Notes: a model not told the origin generated them from the sequence alone. A stretch of DNA of 64,000 bases from Streptomyces antioxidans (GCF_000968685.2 NZ_LAKD02000076.1:1-64000); one strand, 5' to 3'; shown: positions 27,005 through 35,778, counted from the first letter of the stretch. Numbers and translations: made by a program.

Positions 27005-27547
27005 TTGTCCCTGGACCTGTCATCCGTCATAGCGGCGACCACGCAGTGGTTGATCAGGGCCTATCCGGCGGCCGACGGCGCGGTGAACGCGGCGCTCGCA
27101 GAGACGCAGGCGCGCCAGGCCGTGACCGTCGCCGCGCGGCTGCGCTACTCGACCACCACCGACGTCGCCCTGACGACCACGGCCGGACCGGGCGGCTCCT
27201 ACCGGCTGGACTGGCTCGTGGACGCGGAGCCGTACGAGATCCGCGGCCCCGACGGCGTCTGGCGCACCTGCGTGGACGAGGTCGTGGCGAGCTGGGCGGC
27301 GGCCCTGCTCACCTGTTCCACCCTGGCGTCGGAGGCCGTGGCGGCGCTCGCCGACTGTGCGCGCACCGCCGGTTCGCCCAGGGAGTTCCGGAGGCTCACC
27401 GAGCCCGACGCGCACGACTGCCAGGCCGCGCCGCTGATGCGCCATCCGGACCTGATGGCGCGCGTCGTGGAGCTGCACCGCCCCCAGCTGCTGGAACGCC
27501 TGGGGCTGCTGCGCAGCGACGACCAGACGTCCACCAGCGCGGTCTGA
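27005..27547 (+). CDS. Uncharacterised protein
   Basis: About 180 residues, not recognised. It begins LSLDLSSVIAATTQWLIRAYP, with a predicted helix, then beta-type segments (TTDVALTTTAGPGGSYRLDW; PYEIRGPDGVWRTCVDEV). It ends in helices including MARVVELHRPQLLERLGLLR. No signal peptide or membrane segment. The start chosen is TTG 27005 with AGGAG at 26991-26995; GTG 26969 is an alternative without a ribosome binding site. It is convergent with the LGIYLNDHL-family gene. Codon usage is typical of the genome, so it is probably a real gene. Confidence 0.6.
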   Translation: MSLDLSSVIAATTQWLIRAYPAADGAVNAALAETQARQAVTVAARLRYSTTTDVALTTTAGPGGSYRLDWLVDAEPYEIRGPDGVWRTCVDEVVASWAAALLTCSTLASEAVAALADCARTAGSPREFRRLTEPDAHDCQAAPLMRHPDLMARVVELHRPQLLERLGLLRSDDQTSTSAV

Positions 27548-27558
27548 CGGCGCCGCCA

Positions 27559-27588
27559 CACCACGGGCGGCCGCGCCGCGGGGTGGTG
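27559..27588. terminator. Candidate bidirectional terminator
   Basis: CACCAC (27559-27564) pairs with GTGGTG (27583-27588) around a GC-rich inner segment that can itself fold. It lies between convergent genes. Confidence 0.4.
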
Positions 27589-27636
27589 ACGGAGGGCGGC
27601 GCGCGGTCCGGTCCGGCCGCCGCTGCGCCACCCGGT

Positions 27637-28176
27637 TCATGTGCCGACCACGGCCTCCCGCGGTTCCGTCCGGCCAGGACGGAACATCGCGGCGGCCGCT
27701 GCCTCGTGCAGCGACTCCAGCGTCGCGCGCTGCCGCCGCGCACGATCCAGCAGCTCGGTGAGCCGGTCGGGGTCCAGCCGGGGGTCCGCTCCGGCCGTGG
27801 CCAGCAGCGCCTGCCACAGCAGCGCCTTGCCCTCCACACCGATCCGCAGCGACTCCAGCTCGAGGACCGTGCTGAGCCCGGAGCGGCGCCGCAGTCGGCC
27901 GTTGGGCTTCAGCCGCCCGGCCCGCTCGCCCAGCCAGCCCCCGTAGACCTTGTAGCGGCGTACGGGCACCTCGAGGTCGGCCATGAGGGTCAGGAGCGCC
28001 GCGCGGTCCTCCATGATCTGCACGGCGACGTTCTCCAGATCGCCGCCCAGGGGCGACTGCCGGTGCTCGCGGGCCGTCCGACCGGCCAGCTGCGTTCCGG
28101 CCGTCGCTCCGGCCAGGTGATCGTTGAGGTAGATGCCGAGCATGCGGGGGGATGTCGATGTCCTGGGCTCGCTCAT
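27637..28176 (-). CDS. Uncharacterised helical protein, LGIYLNDHL family (paralogue)
   Basis: A 179-residue paralogue of the protein at 17030-17560. Shared blocks in the same order: LGIYLNDHLAGATAGTQLAG (about 14-33), LEVPVRR, VLELESLRIGVEGKALLWQ and a C-terminal helix with LLDRARRQRATLESLHEA. It is all-helical, without cysteines, signal peptide or membrane segments. Start ATG 28176 with AAAGGACGATC upstream; a GTG at 28200 is less likely. Conservation of the loop and helix residues between two otherwise diverged copies suggests a real, selected fold. Function unknown. Confidence 0.8.
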   Translation of the reverse strand: MSEPRTSTSPRMLGIYLNDHLAGATAGTQLAGRTAREHRQSPLGGDLENVAVQIMEDRAALLTLMADLEVPVRRYKVYGGWLGERAGRLKPNGRLRRRSGLSTVLELESLRIGVEGKALLWQALLATAGADPRLDPDRLTELLDRARRQRATLESLHEAAAAAMFRPGRTEPREAVVGT

Positions 28177-28209
28177 GATCGTCCTTTGGGGATTCGGCAC
28201 GGTCGCCCC

Positions 28210-28293
28210 GGTCGTATCGGGCCATGCCCCGGTCGTATCCGGGCATGCGCTCGTCGTATCCGGGCACGCGACGGTCGTCTCGGGCCGCGCGCC
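28210..28293. repeat. 21-bp tandem repeat (4 copies)
   Basis: Four 21-bp units with the core GGTCGTATC(C/G)GG, starting at 28210, 28231, 28252 and 28273. They lie in the gap between the DinB-like gene and the helical-protein gene. They are upstream of the latter's start on the minus strand, so length changes would alter its promoter region. Confidence 0.85.
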
Positions 28294-28420
28294 CTCACGG
28301 AGTGCCCAGCTCCGGCCCCCTCAACCAGCCCCCGCGCCCTCGTGGCGGCGGCCCGCCCGCCATGGTCGCGCGCTCCCGCCGGGCCGTGGCCGGGGAACGG
28401 AACGGGGGCCGTCCCGTCGC

Positions 28421-28930
28421 TCAGGCCCCCACGACCCCGTCCACGCCCTCGCGCAGGAAGTCCGCGTGTCCGTTGTGGCGGCCGTACTCCAGCAGCACAT
28501 GCACCAGCACCATCCGCAGCGACACCTCCTCGCCCCAGCGGGGCTGGAGGCCCGCCAGGTCGAGCGACGCCGCCTCCCGCTCGATCCGGCGGGACGTCTC
28601 GACCTCCGCCTCCCAAGCCGCGAACGCCTCGGCCCCGCTCGCCTCGCTCACGTCGTACGCCGCCTGGAAGTCGACCGTCGGGGACCAGACCATCGGCGCG
28701 TCATTGTCCTCGAACACCCGCCGGAACCAGGCCCGTTCGACCTCGGCAAGGTGCCGTACCAGGCCCAGCAGCGTCAGCGTCGAGGGCGGCATCGACCGCT
28801 GCCGCAGCTCCTCGTCCGTCAGTCCCTCGCACTTCATGGCCAGCGTCGCCCGCTGGTAGTCCAGGAAGGCGCGCAGGGTTTCGCGTTCGTCGCCGAAGTG
28901 GGGCGGTTCCGGGCGGCTGTCGGCGGTCAT
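28421..28930 (-). CDS. DinB-like (DUF664) protein (paralogue)
   Basis: A 169-residue paralogue of the first gene of the window. LTLLGLVRHLAEVERAWFRR (about 54-73) and VLLEYGRHNGHADFLRE near the C-terminus carry the conserved histidines of the metal site. Start ATG 28930 with GAGGAGGA upstream; a longer in-frame extension to 29089 has no signal. Expected role: thiol- or metal-dependent small-molecule transformation; substrate unknown. Confidence 0.85.
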   Translation of the reverse strand: MTADSRPEPPHFGDERETLRAFLDYQRATLAMKCEGLTDEELRQRSMPPSTLTLLGLVRHLAEVERAWFRRVFEDNDAPMVWSPTVDFQAAYDVSEASGAEAFAAWEAEVETSRRIEREAASLDLAGLQPRWGEEVSLRMVLVHVLLEYGRHNGHADFLREGVDGVVGA

Positions 28931-29070
28931 GGTCGTTCGTCCTCCTCGACGCTGGGCGGTCCCTGAGCGGTGCCGCTCGGCCTCATGGGACCACGGCCGC
29001 CGGGGCCCGGCCGCAGCGGGGCGGCACGGATGATCGGGGAGAACGGCGGCCGGACGACAGCGCGCCGTGT

Positions 29071-29112
29071 GCCACGCGCGGTGCGCCACGCGCGGTGCGC
29101 CACGCGCCGTAC
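29071..29112. repeat. 14-bp tandem repeat (3 copies)
   Basis: GCCACGCGCGGTGC at 29071-29084 and 29085-29098, and a variant at 29099-29112. They lie in the gap downstream of the LysR gene and upstream of the DinB-like gene. Confidence 0.75.
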
Positions 29113-29132
29113 GCCGTGCGCCCAGGAACGGC

Positions 29133-30044
29133 TCAGTGCCCCTCGGGCGAGGCGTCGACGCGCAAGGTGCTGGCCACCGTGTCCGCGAACGCCCGCGCCA
29201 GCGGCGGGAGCGCGTCCCAGCGGCGGGCGGCCCAGCCGACCGGCAGCGGCGGCAGCGCGGGGATCGGGACGAGCCTCAGCGGGCCCTCGTCCCCGGGCAC
29301 CGGCAGCCCCGGCAGGGCGGGCACCACGGCGCGCCCCAGGCCGAGTTCGGCCAGCAGCAGGGCCGTGTCCCAGTCGGCGACGCTGGTATCGGAACCGGCC
29401 CGTACGCCCAGTTCGGCCAGGGCCGCGTGGAGCTGCCCGCCGGAGGTGGAGTTCGGTGGCAGCCGTACGAGCGGGATGTCGGCGAGGTCGGACACCTCCA
29501 CCCGGGGCCGGGCCGCGAGCGGATCCCCGGCCCGCAGGGCGAGCACCCACGGCAGCTCGGCCACCGGCCGCTGCTCGACACCGCGCACCGGACCGCCGAG
29601 CGTGATCCAGGCCAGATCCAGTGTGCCCGCGATGAGGGCGCCCAGACAACCACGGCTGGAACTCTCGGTCTGGAACTCCAGGTTCACCTTCGGATAGCGG
29701 TGGCGGAACGAGACGATCGCCTCGGCCATGAAGTGCCGTACGGTGGTGCTGCCTGTGGTGATCCGCACCGAACCGCTCTCCCCGTGCACCAGGTCCCCCA
29801 GGCGGCGCAGCGCCAGATCGAGCCCGGCGATCCCGTCGGCGGCGGCCTCGCACAGAATGCGTCCCGCCGGGGTGGGCACGACCCCGCGCGCCTGGCGCTC
29901 CAACAGGCTGACGCCGGTTTCGCGTTCCAGCCGCTTCACCCGCTGGCTCACCGCCGACTGTGTGCAGGTCAGCTCGCGGGCCACGGCGCTGAGGCTCCCG
30001 GCGCGGCACACCGCCACGAACACCCGCAGATCATCCAGAGTCAT
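29133..30044 (-). CDS. LysR family transcriptional regulator
   Basis: A 303-residue LTTR. The N-terminal HTH is typical (VFVAVCRAGSLSAVARELTC, then TQSAVSQRVKRLERETG, about residues 8-46). The two-lobed effector domain starts about residue 90 (GSVRITTGSTTVRHFMAEAI). The ATG at 30044 is used; TTG 30053 is the alternative. It is divergent from the 30225 gene, with two inverted repeats in the gap that look like LTTR sites. It probably autoregulates and controls the neighbour. The effector is unknown. Confidence 0.88.
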   Translation of the reverse strand: MTLDDLRVFVAVCRAGSLSAVARELTCTQSAVSQRVKRLERETGVSLLERQARGVVPTPAGRILCEAAADGIAGLDLALRRLGDLVHGESGSVRITTGSTTVRHFMAEAIVSFRHRYPKVNLEFQTESSSRGCLGALIAGTLDLAWITLGGPVRGVEQRPVAELPWVLALRAGDPLAARPRVEVSDLADIPLVRLPPNSTSGGQLHAALAELGVRAGSDTSVADWDTALLLAELGLGRAVVPALPGLPVPGDEGPLRLVPIPALPPLPVGWAARRWDALPPLARAFADTVASTLRVDASPEGH

Positions 30045-30049
30045 AACTC

Positions 30050-30097
30050 CCAAGGTAGAGCTTGGAATTGGCGAGCAATCCCCAGGATTGACTGGGG
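30050..30097. promoter_or_regulatory. Two LysR-type inverted repeats
   Basis: CCAAG-N6-CTTGG (30050-30065) and CCCCAG-N6-CTGGGG (30080-30097). Both have 6-nt spacers and lie 31-32 bp apart centre to centre (three helical turns). They sit next to the LysR start in the divergent gap. This is the usual recognition/activation-site arrangement of LTTRs. Confidence 0.6.
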
Positions 30098-30224
30098 TGG
30101 CCGACGGTGGCGACGATCGTCGCAGGGCTCAGGCGGCAACCCGTACGGCGTCGGCACCGGGATCCGGACCGGGTGGGGGCGCGGTGCGGGTGCCGACCTG
30201 CCAAGCACCGAAAGGACACGACTC

Positions 30225-30797
30225 GTGCCTGCTGCTCCCCCTCCTGCCGCCGCCGACCGTGCCGTCGCTCTGCTGCACCGCCTCGGCGCCGCGCGCATCG
30301 CCCACCCCGGTGGCACTCTCCTCGCCCACCTCCAGCGCGTACGCGCCCGGCTCGCCGCCTGGGGAGCCCGCCCCGAGCTGCAACTCGCCGGGCTGTGCCA
30401 CGCGTTCTACGGAACCGACGGCTTCCCCGTCACCCTGCTGCCCCTGGACCGTCGCGGTGAACTCGCGGCCGTGATCGGCACGGAGGCCGAAGCCATCGTG
30501 CACCTCTACGCGAGCTGTGACCGTAAGGCCACCTATCCGGCGCTCGGCGCCCCCGGCGCGGTCTTCCACGACCGCTTCACCGGCCGTGCGCACACCCCCG
30601 AACCCCGGCAGCTCCGGGACTTCGCCGAGCTGACGGCCGCCAATGAGCTCGACCTCGCCCGGAGCGATCCCGCTCTGCGGGAGCGGTACGGCCCCCAGCT
30701 CCTCGCCCTGCTCACCCGCGTCCGCCCGCTGCTCAGCCGCGCGGCCTGGCTGGACGGCCATGCGATCCTCGCGCCGTCCCCGCTCGCGCACGACTGA
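30225..30797 (+). CDS. HD-like uncharacterised protein (DUF6817-like)
   Basis: A 190-residue protein. Residues 10-70 resemble a compact HD-like helical domain: HPGGTLLAHLQRVRARLAAW followed by LAGLCHAFYGTDGFPVTLL, with His and His-x-Phe-Tyr-Gly-Thr-Asp conserved in proteins annotated DUF6817. Recognition of that family is from memory and not certain. Start GTG 30225 with AAAGGA at 30211-30216. It is divergently transcribed from the LysR gene with likely operators, so it is the best candidate target. A strong hairpin follows its stop. Confidence 0.7.
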   Translation: MPAAPPPAAADRAVALLHRLGAARIAHPGGTLLAHLQRVRARLAAWGARPELQLAGLCHAFYGTDGFPVTLLPLDRRGELAAVIGTEAEAIVHLYASCDRKATYPALGAPGAVFHDRFTGRAHTPEPRQLRDFAELTAANELDLARSDPALRERYGPQLLALLTRVRPLLSRAAWLDGHAILAPSPLAHD

Positions 30798-30851
30798 CGT
30801 GCCCGCTCAGCGGGTGCGGGACCACCGGGAGACCACCCGGCGCCCCCCGGG

Positions 30852-30892
30852 CCGCGGCGGCGGCTCCCCTGTCCCGGGGGCCGCCACCGCGG
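30852..30892. terminator. Strong bidirectional terminator
   Basis: CCGCGGCGGCGGC (30852-30864) pairs with GCCGCCACCGCGG (30880-30892) with one mismatch and a 15-nt loop, between the convergent 30225 and 30920 genes. A smaller CCCGC-TCA-GCGGG hairpin precedes it at 30802-30814. Confidence 0.65.
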
Positions 30893-30919
30893 CGGAACGG
30901 GACGAGCGCGGTGGTTGGG

Positions 30920-31186
30920 TCACTTCCGTGAATTGCCGAACAACAGGCGGTACACGACGAGGAGTACGAAGGCGCCGCCGATCGCCGCACCCCAGGTGGC
31001 GGGGTCGAAGAACTCCTTCTGGACCGGGCGGTCGAAGAACTTCGCGGAGATCCAGCCGCCCACGAACGCCCCCGCGATGCCGATGGCCGTGGTGCCGACC
31101 AGCCCGCCCGGGTCACGCCCGGGCAGGAGGATCTTGGCGATGACTCCGGCCAGCAGGCCGAGGATGATCCAGCTCACGATGCCCAC
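30920..31186 (-). CDS. GlsB/YeaQ/YmgE-type membrane protein
   Basis: An 88-residue small membrane protein (transglycosylase-associated/GlsB family). Three hydrophobic segments: VSWIILGLLAGVIAKILLPG (about 4-23), TTAIGIAGAFVGGWISAKFF and AAIGGAFVLLVVYRLLFG. Family members are linked to general stress, but the mechanism is unknown. The start is the GTG at 31186 with AGGGGA upstream, giving the usual family length; an in-frame ATG at 31255 would add an unlikely polar leader. Confidence 0.85.
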   Translation of the reverse strand: MGIVSWIILGLLAGVIAKILLPGRDPGGLVGTTAIGIAGAFVGGWISAKFFDRPVQKEFFDPATWGAAIGGAFVLLVVYRLLFGNSRK

Positions 31187-31290
31187 GTTGTCCGTCCCCT
31201 TCGTCGTGCTGTAGTGCGGCTTGATCTTGCGGATGCCCGGTGAGTGGTGCGCCATGCCTGGACCGGAGGTGAGACCGGGCGGGGATCCGG

Positions 31291-32805
31291 TCAGCCATAG
31301 GACAGGTTGGAGCAGGGGTCGTCGTCGGCGGAGCGGGCGTCGTCGGCCACATGGGAGGACGGCGCGGTGGGAGTGGAGGGCGTGGCGGCGCCGGGGGAGG
31401 GCGCGGTGGGATAGGTCCGTCCCAGGGTGAGGCTGATGCCCGGGGTGGTGGCGGGGCGCAGTCCGGCGCCGGGGAAGAGCCGGGCCACGGTCTGGGCCCG
31501 GTCCCGCTCACCGGGGCCGTAGCCGACCACGGTGGTGGCGTGGTCCTGGGTGTCGGCGTTCGTGGCGCCGGTCACGGTGAAGCCGTGTGTCCTGAGCGTG
31601 TCCGCGGCGCGTGCGGCGAGCCCCGGGGTGGTGGTGCCGTTGTAGACGGCGACGCTGATGCCCGCGCCCGACACGGTGGACGTGGCACTGGGCGTGGCGG
31701 ACTCCCGGGACCCGTCCTTCTCTCCACCGGCCGCCTTTCCTTCGATGGTGCGGTCGGCCCTGATGTCCGCCCAGAGACCATCGGCGTCGGGCTGGACGAT
31801 GGCGACCCGTTCGCCCTGGTAGCGCCAGGGGATGGTGACGAACTTGGTGTTGTGCAGATCGATGTCCTTCATCGACAGGGCGAAGGACATCAGCTTCTTG
31901 GCGGAGCCGAGCCCCGGATCCACGGTCATGGACTTGGTGGCCGCGTTCGCCAGCGGATACAGCGTGGTCGGGTCGATCCCCCGGCCCTTGACCTTCTTCA
32001 GCAGGGCGGAGATGAACGCCTGCTGCCGCCGTATCCGCCCGATGTCGGAGCCGTCGCCGATCCCGTGGCGGATGCGCACATAGTCCAGCGCCTTCTGCCC
32101 GGAGACCGTCTGGACACCCTTGCTGAAGATGCGCTTGCCACGGGTGGGCAGGCTGGGGCTCAGATCGCGTTCGTAGACGTCCTGGGGCACACACACCTGG
32201 ACCCCGCCGACCGCGGAGGTCATCCGGGAGAAGCCCTTGAAGTCGACGACGACGGTGTGGTCCATGCGCAGCCCGGTCAGCTTCTCGACGGTGTTCTGGG
32301 TGCAGGCCGGGTTGCCCCGGGCGGTCTCGCCCACGGAGAACGCCGAGTTGAACATGGCGTTACGCCGCGTGCTGGTCCATGAGCCGTCGGGCAGCCGGCA
32401 CGGCGGGATGTCGACGAGGGTGTCGCGGGGTATCGACACCCCGACCGCGTGCTTGCCGTCGGCGTAGACGTGCAGCAGCAGGGCGGTGTCCGAGCGGCCC
32501 ACGTCACCGGTGCCGCCACCGAGCTTGCTGTTGCCGCCCGAGCGGGTGTCCGAGCCGATGACCAGCACGTTCTGCCCGGCCGCGTTCCCCTCCGGCCGGT
32601 TGTCGGAGAGGCCGTCCGCCCCGAAGGTGGTGATGTTCCCGTTCAGCTTGAAGTAGAGCCAGCCCACCGCGCCGCTGAGCAGCACCAGGAACGACACCAC
32701 GATGACCAGAGCGATCCGCAGCGGGCGGCGGCCCGTGCGCTGCCGCCCCGCACCGGTCCGTGCCGCGGTGGCGCTCCTCGATGTCTCCCCGTCTCTGCCT
32801 GTCAT
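31291..32805 (-). CDS. LytR-CpsA-Psr (LCP) family protein
   Basis: A 504-residue membrane-anchored phosphotransferase-type protein that ligates glycopolymers (teichoic acid, capsule or similar) to peptidoglycan. A basic cytoplasmic N-terminus precedes one membrane segment (IALVIVVSFLVLLSGAVGWL, about 30-49). The LCP catalytic domain (about 75-310) shows VIGSDTRSG, SIPRDTLVDIP, DYVRIRHG and GRIRRQQAFISALL with the conserved arginines and aspartates. A LytR_C domain (VAVYNGTTTPGLAARAADTL, about 390-455) and a Pro/Ser/Thr-rich tail follow. It was probably monocistronic. Confidence 0.9.
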   Translation of the reverse strand: MTGRDGETSRSATAARTGAGRQRTGRRPLRIALVIVVSFLVLLSGAVGWLYFKLNGNITTFGADGLSDNRPEGNAAGQNVLVIGSDTRSGGNSKLGGGTGDVGRSDTALLLHVYADGKHAVGVSIPRDTLVDIPPCRLPDGSWTSTRRNAMFNSAFSVGETARGNPACTQNTVEKLTGLRMDHTVVVDFKGFSRMTSAVGGVQVCVPQDVYERDLSPSLPTRGKRIFSKGVQTVSGQKALDYVRIRHGIGDGSDIGRIRRQQAFISALLKKVKGRGIDPTTLYPLANAATKSMTVDPGLGSAKKLMSFALSMKDIDLHNTKFVTIPWRYQGERVAIVQPDADGLWADIRADRTIEGKAAGGEKDGSRESATPSATSTVSGAGISVAVYNGTTTPGLAARAADTLRTHGFTVTGATNADTQDHATTVVGYGPGERDRAQTVARLFPGAGLRPATTPGISLTLGRTYPTAPSPGAATPSTPTAPSSHVADDARSADDDPCSNLSYG

Positions 32806-32935
32806 GCGCGTCCTTCGTCCGGCGGCTGTTCGGAAGAGAAGACGATCGATGCTGGCTTGAGGTTCTATCGATGCGCAAGGGTAAGTTTCCTAGCGTGTGG
32901 TACGACACGTCCCGCGCTGCCGGGATGCGGGGCGG

Positions 32936-33379
32936 TCAGCCGATGGCGGGGACCGGTTCGCGGGGCGCTGCCGCCGGTTCCCCGGGGACGACGTCATCGG
33001 TGTCGGTGGCTGTGTCATCGGGGTTGAAGGGCAGGTCACCGCGGAGCACCGCCCGGGCCCGGGCCTCGTCCAGCTGCCCCTCCCAGCGGGCCACGGCCAG
33101 TGTGGCGACACCATTGCCCACCAGACTGGTCAGCGCCCGCGCCTCGGACATGAACCGGTCGATGCCGAAGATCAGCGCGAGTGCCGCCACCGGCACATCG
33201 GGCACGGCGCTGAGCGTGGCGGCCAGGGCGACGAAGCCGGAACCGGTCACCCCCGCCGCGCCCTTGGAGGTGAGCAGCAGGGTGTCGGCGTCCACTCCGG
33301 TGGCCACCACATCGTGGTGGTCGAAGAGCCAGCACTTGCTGGTACCCCCGCGGATCATCTCGCCCTGCAGACGCAACAC
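32936..33379 (-). pseudogene. PrpF/DctA chimeric remnant
   Basis: A 147-codon frame joining two unrelated genes. Residues 1-36 (LRLQGEMIRGGTSKCWLFDH) match the N-terminus of PrpF-like isomerases (R-G-G-T-S-K motif). From residue 38 on (SKGAAGVTGSGFVALAATLS; FGIDRFMSEARALTSLVGNG) it matches the last membrane region and C-terminus of DctA-type dicarboxylate symporters. Neither protein is complete: about 300 residues of each are missing. The PrpF-type start (GTG 33379 with GGGGAG) is intact. It was most likely created by a deletion joining neighbouring genes; function is doubtful. Confidence 0.75.
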
Positions 33380-33526
33380 AACGGACTCCCCAATGGCCGT
33401 GGAACCGACACCCCGCCGACGGCTCCTCCGCGGGCGGTGGCATCTACGGTGTGTGACGGGAGCGTGAAGTACAATCTCGGAAATCTGCAGGGGTATTAAG
33501 CGGAAGTGAAGGCTTGAGGTGATGCC

Positions 33527-34495
33527 GTGCTGGACGTCCGGCGCATTCTGCTGCTCGCCGAGGTGGCCCGGCGCGGCTCCGTGACGGCCACCGCGCGTGC
33601 CCTGAACTACACACCATCAGCGGTGTCGCAGCAGATCAGCCGACTGGAGACGGAAGCGGGCCAGCCGCTGCTCGACCGCCATGCACGGGGTGTCACGCTC
33701 ACCGACGCCGGGCGCGCCCTGGCCGACCGCGGGGAGCGGATCGCCCGTGAGCTGAAGGCCGCGGAGAGTGAACTCGCCGACGTCGCGGGGCTCCGTGCGG
33801 GCACGCTGCGCATCGGCACCTTCCCCACCGTCGGCGCCTCGCTGCTGCCGCCCGCCGTCATCGCCTTCCGCGACACCCACCCGGACGTACGGCTGACCGT
33901 GCGCAGCGCCCGTATCGCGGGCCTGTGGTCGATGCTGGAGACCCGGGAGATCGAGATGTCGCTGATGTGGGACTACGACTGGTGCCGCATCGACCGCGAG
34001 GACGTGGACATCACCCCGCTCCTGGACGATCCGCCCGCCCTCCTGGTCGGTGACCGCCACCCGCTGGCCACCCGCACCGACGCCGCCCTCGCCGATCTCG
34101 CCGACGATGCGTGGATCACCCGTGCCGACCGCCATCCGGTGGCCGAGGCCCTGGTGCGCAGCTGCCGGGCGGTCGGCTTCGCACCACAGATCGCCTATGA
34201 GGCACACGACTACCAGGAGGCGCAGGCGATGGTGGCCGCCGGGCTTGGGGTGGCGCTCGCCCCGACCCTGGCCCTGGAGGGCATCCGCCCGGGCGTCAGC
34301 GTGCTGCCGCTGCGCCCGCCCGCGCCGGTGCGCCGCATCCTGCTCGTGCGGATGGCCGGCCACGCCCTCACCCCCGCCGCCGAGGCGTTCCTCGGCTCGC
34401 TGCGGGAGAGCGCCGCGGCCCGGCTAACCGGGGCGATGGACGTGACGGGCGCGGGCGGGCGAGCGGTGGTGCCGGATCCCCGCTCCGGCTCATGA
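33527..34495 (+). CDS. LysR family transcriptional regulator
   Basis: A 322-residue LTTR with HTH at residues 3-60 (LLAEVARRGSVTATARALNY, TPSAVSQQISRLETEAGQPL) and effector domain from about 90 (GTLRIGTFPTVGASLLPPAV). Start GTG 33527, with GAGGTGAT upstream. It is divergent from the PrpF/DctA remnant 147 bp away. The intact LysR probably once controlled the deleted PrpF or dicarboxylate-transport gene, so its present targets may be elsewhere. Confidence 0.87.
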   Translation: MLDVRRILLLAEVARRGSVTATARALNYTPSAVSQQISRLETEAGQPLLDRHARGVTLTDAGRALADRGERIARELKAAESELADVAGLRAGTLRIGTFPTVGASLLPPAVIAFRDTHPDVRLTVRSARIAGLWSMLETREIEMSLMWDYDWCRIDREDVDITPLLDDPPALLVGDRHPLATRTDAALADLADDAWITRADRHPVAEALVRSCRAVGFAPQIAYEAHDYQEAQAMVAAGLGVALAPTLALEGIRPGVSVLPLRPPAPVRRILLVRMAGHALTPAAEAFLGSLRESAAARLTGAMDVTGAGGRAVVPDPRSGS

Positions 34496-34552
34496 CGGGC
34501 CCTCACGGCTCATGGCGGGTGCCACAGCCTCATGCGGCCTCATGGCGGGCCC

Positions 34553-35515
34553 TCACAGCGAGGAGATCACCCGCCCGCGGTCCTCCATGGCCCGGCGGGC
34601 GAGCCGGGAGCCGGGGGCGAGGCGGTCGTACTCATGGATGGCCCCGCCGTGCAGATGCAGTTCGGTGGGGATGTCGGCGTCGGCGAGCCGCTGGGCGTAG
34701 CCAATGGCCTCGGCGCGGAAGATGTCGAGTTCTCCGACCTCGACATAGGCCGGTGCCAGGCCCTCGACGGTGGCGACGCGTGCGGGCGCCACCTGCGGCG
34801 GGACATCATCGGTGCCGAACGCCGCGCCCAGCAGGGCATGCCAGCCCGTCCAGTTGTCGTCCCAGGTCCAGGCCACATACGGGGTCAGCCGGGGATCGGG
34901 GGTGAGGGTGCGGTCGTCGAGCATGGGATACAGCAGGGCCTGACGGGCGAGCGGAACACCCCGGTCACGCGCGAGGACCGCCACTCCGGCGGCGAGCCCG
35001 CCCCCGGCGCTGTCGCCCATGACGGCGATGCGGCGGGGATCGACCCCCAGCTCGGGCGCCCGGCCGCCCAGCCAGATCAGCGCGGCGAACACATCCTCCA
35101 CGGGGCCGGTGCCGGTGGCCGCGTCGGGGGCCAGACGGTAGTCCACGGACAGGAACGGCACCCCGGTGGCCTGCACATACCCGGCGACCACCGCATCGTA
35201 GAGATCGACACTTCCGGCGAGCATTCCCCCGCCATGGGCATAGACGACCGCGGAACCCGGTGTGGACCCGGCCTTCTCATACCAGCGGACGGGGACCTCC
35301 GCGCCGTCCGCGGACCGCACCTGGTGCGAGGACGCCTGCACCAGCGGATAGCCGGTCGGGAACGCCGGGAGGAGTGAGGCCATCCACCGCATCGAGGCCG
35401 TGCCCCTGGCGCGCAGCGTCCGCCAGTCGTCGCGCTCGGGCGGTGGAGCGGGCCCGCCCTGTTCGGCGAGGGCCTGGAGCACCGCGGCGAGTTCAGGGTC
35501 GAGGGTGAAGGCCAT
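34553..35515 (-). CDS. Alpha/beta hydrolase, HSL-family esterase
   Basis: A 320-residue esterase/lipase of the hormone-sensitive lipase group (alpha/beta hydrolase_3). Oxyanion motif YAHGGGMLAGS (HGGG, about 89-99), nucleophile GDSAGGGLAAGV (Ser about 160), acid in GELDIFRAEA and His in LHGGAIHEYD. No signal peptide, so cytoplasmic; it likely acts on short-chain esters. Start ATG 35515 with GGAG upstream; a longer frame to 35554 is less likely. Confidence 0.9.
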   Translation of the reverse strand: MAFTLDPELAAVLQALAEQGGPAPPPERDDWRTLRARGTASMRWMASLLPAFPTGYPLVQASSHQVRSADGAEVPVRWYEKAGSTPGSAVVYAHGGGMLAGSVDLYDAVVAGYVQATGVPFLSVDYRLAPDAATGTGPVEDVFAALIWLGGRAPELGVDPRRIAVMGDSAGGGLAAGVAVLARDRGVPLARQALLYPMLDDRTLTPDPRLTPYVAWTWDDNWTGWHALLGAAFGTDDVPPQVAPARVATVEGLAPAYVEVGELDIFRAEAIGYAQRLADADIPTELHLHGGAIHEYDRLAPGSRLARRAMEDRGRVISSL

Positions 35516-35623
35516 GGTCGACTCCGTTCGAGGACGGCGGGGCCGCTGCCCCAACTGTCCTCACAGGCTGTCGAGTTGTGCTTGAGGCCGGGTACAGAGG
35601 CCGAGTGAGCAGGACGAAGACCC

Positions 35624-35665
35624 TCAGGGGCGGGCGCCCGTTCGCTGCGGCGCGCCCGCCCCTGA
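35624..35665 (-). terminator. Perfect 14-bp hairpin
   Basis: TCAGGGGCGGGCGC (35624-35637) pairs perfectly with GCGCCCGCCCCTGA (35652-35665) around a 14-nt loop. Second of two hairpins downstream of the carboxypeptidase gene, it lies closer to the esterase start. It may be a backup terminator or an mRNA structure. Confidence 0.5.
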
Positions 35666-35778
35666 CCCTCGGCTCTCCCGATGATCGCCTTCCCCGCCTC
35701 CGCTTCGGTACTCCCGGGAAACACCGGCGCGACTGCCGGAAAACACCGGCGCGAGAGGGGGCGTCGGCCCGGAGCACA

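Noticed and set aside
17030..28176. Prophage, ICE or genomic island carrying the paralogous genes
   Set aside because: No integrase, transposase, att-like repeats next to a tRNA, or shift in base composition was found. Ribosomal paralogues in the middle also argue for native chromosome.
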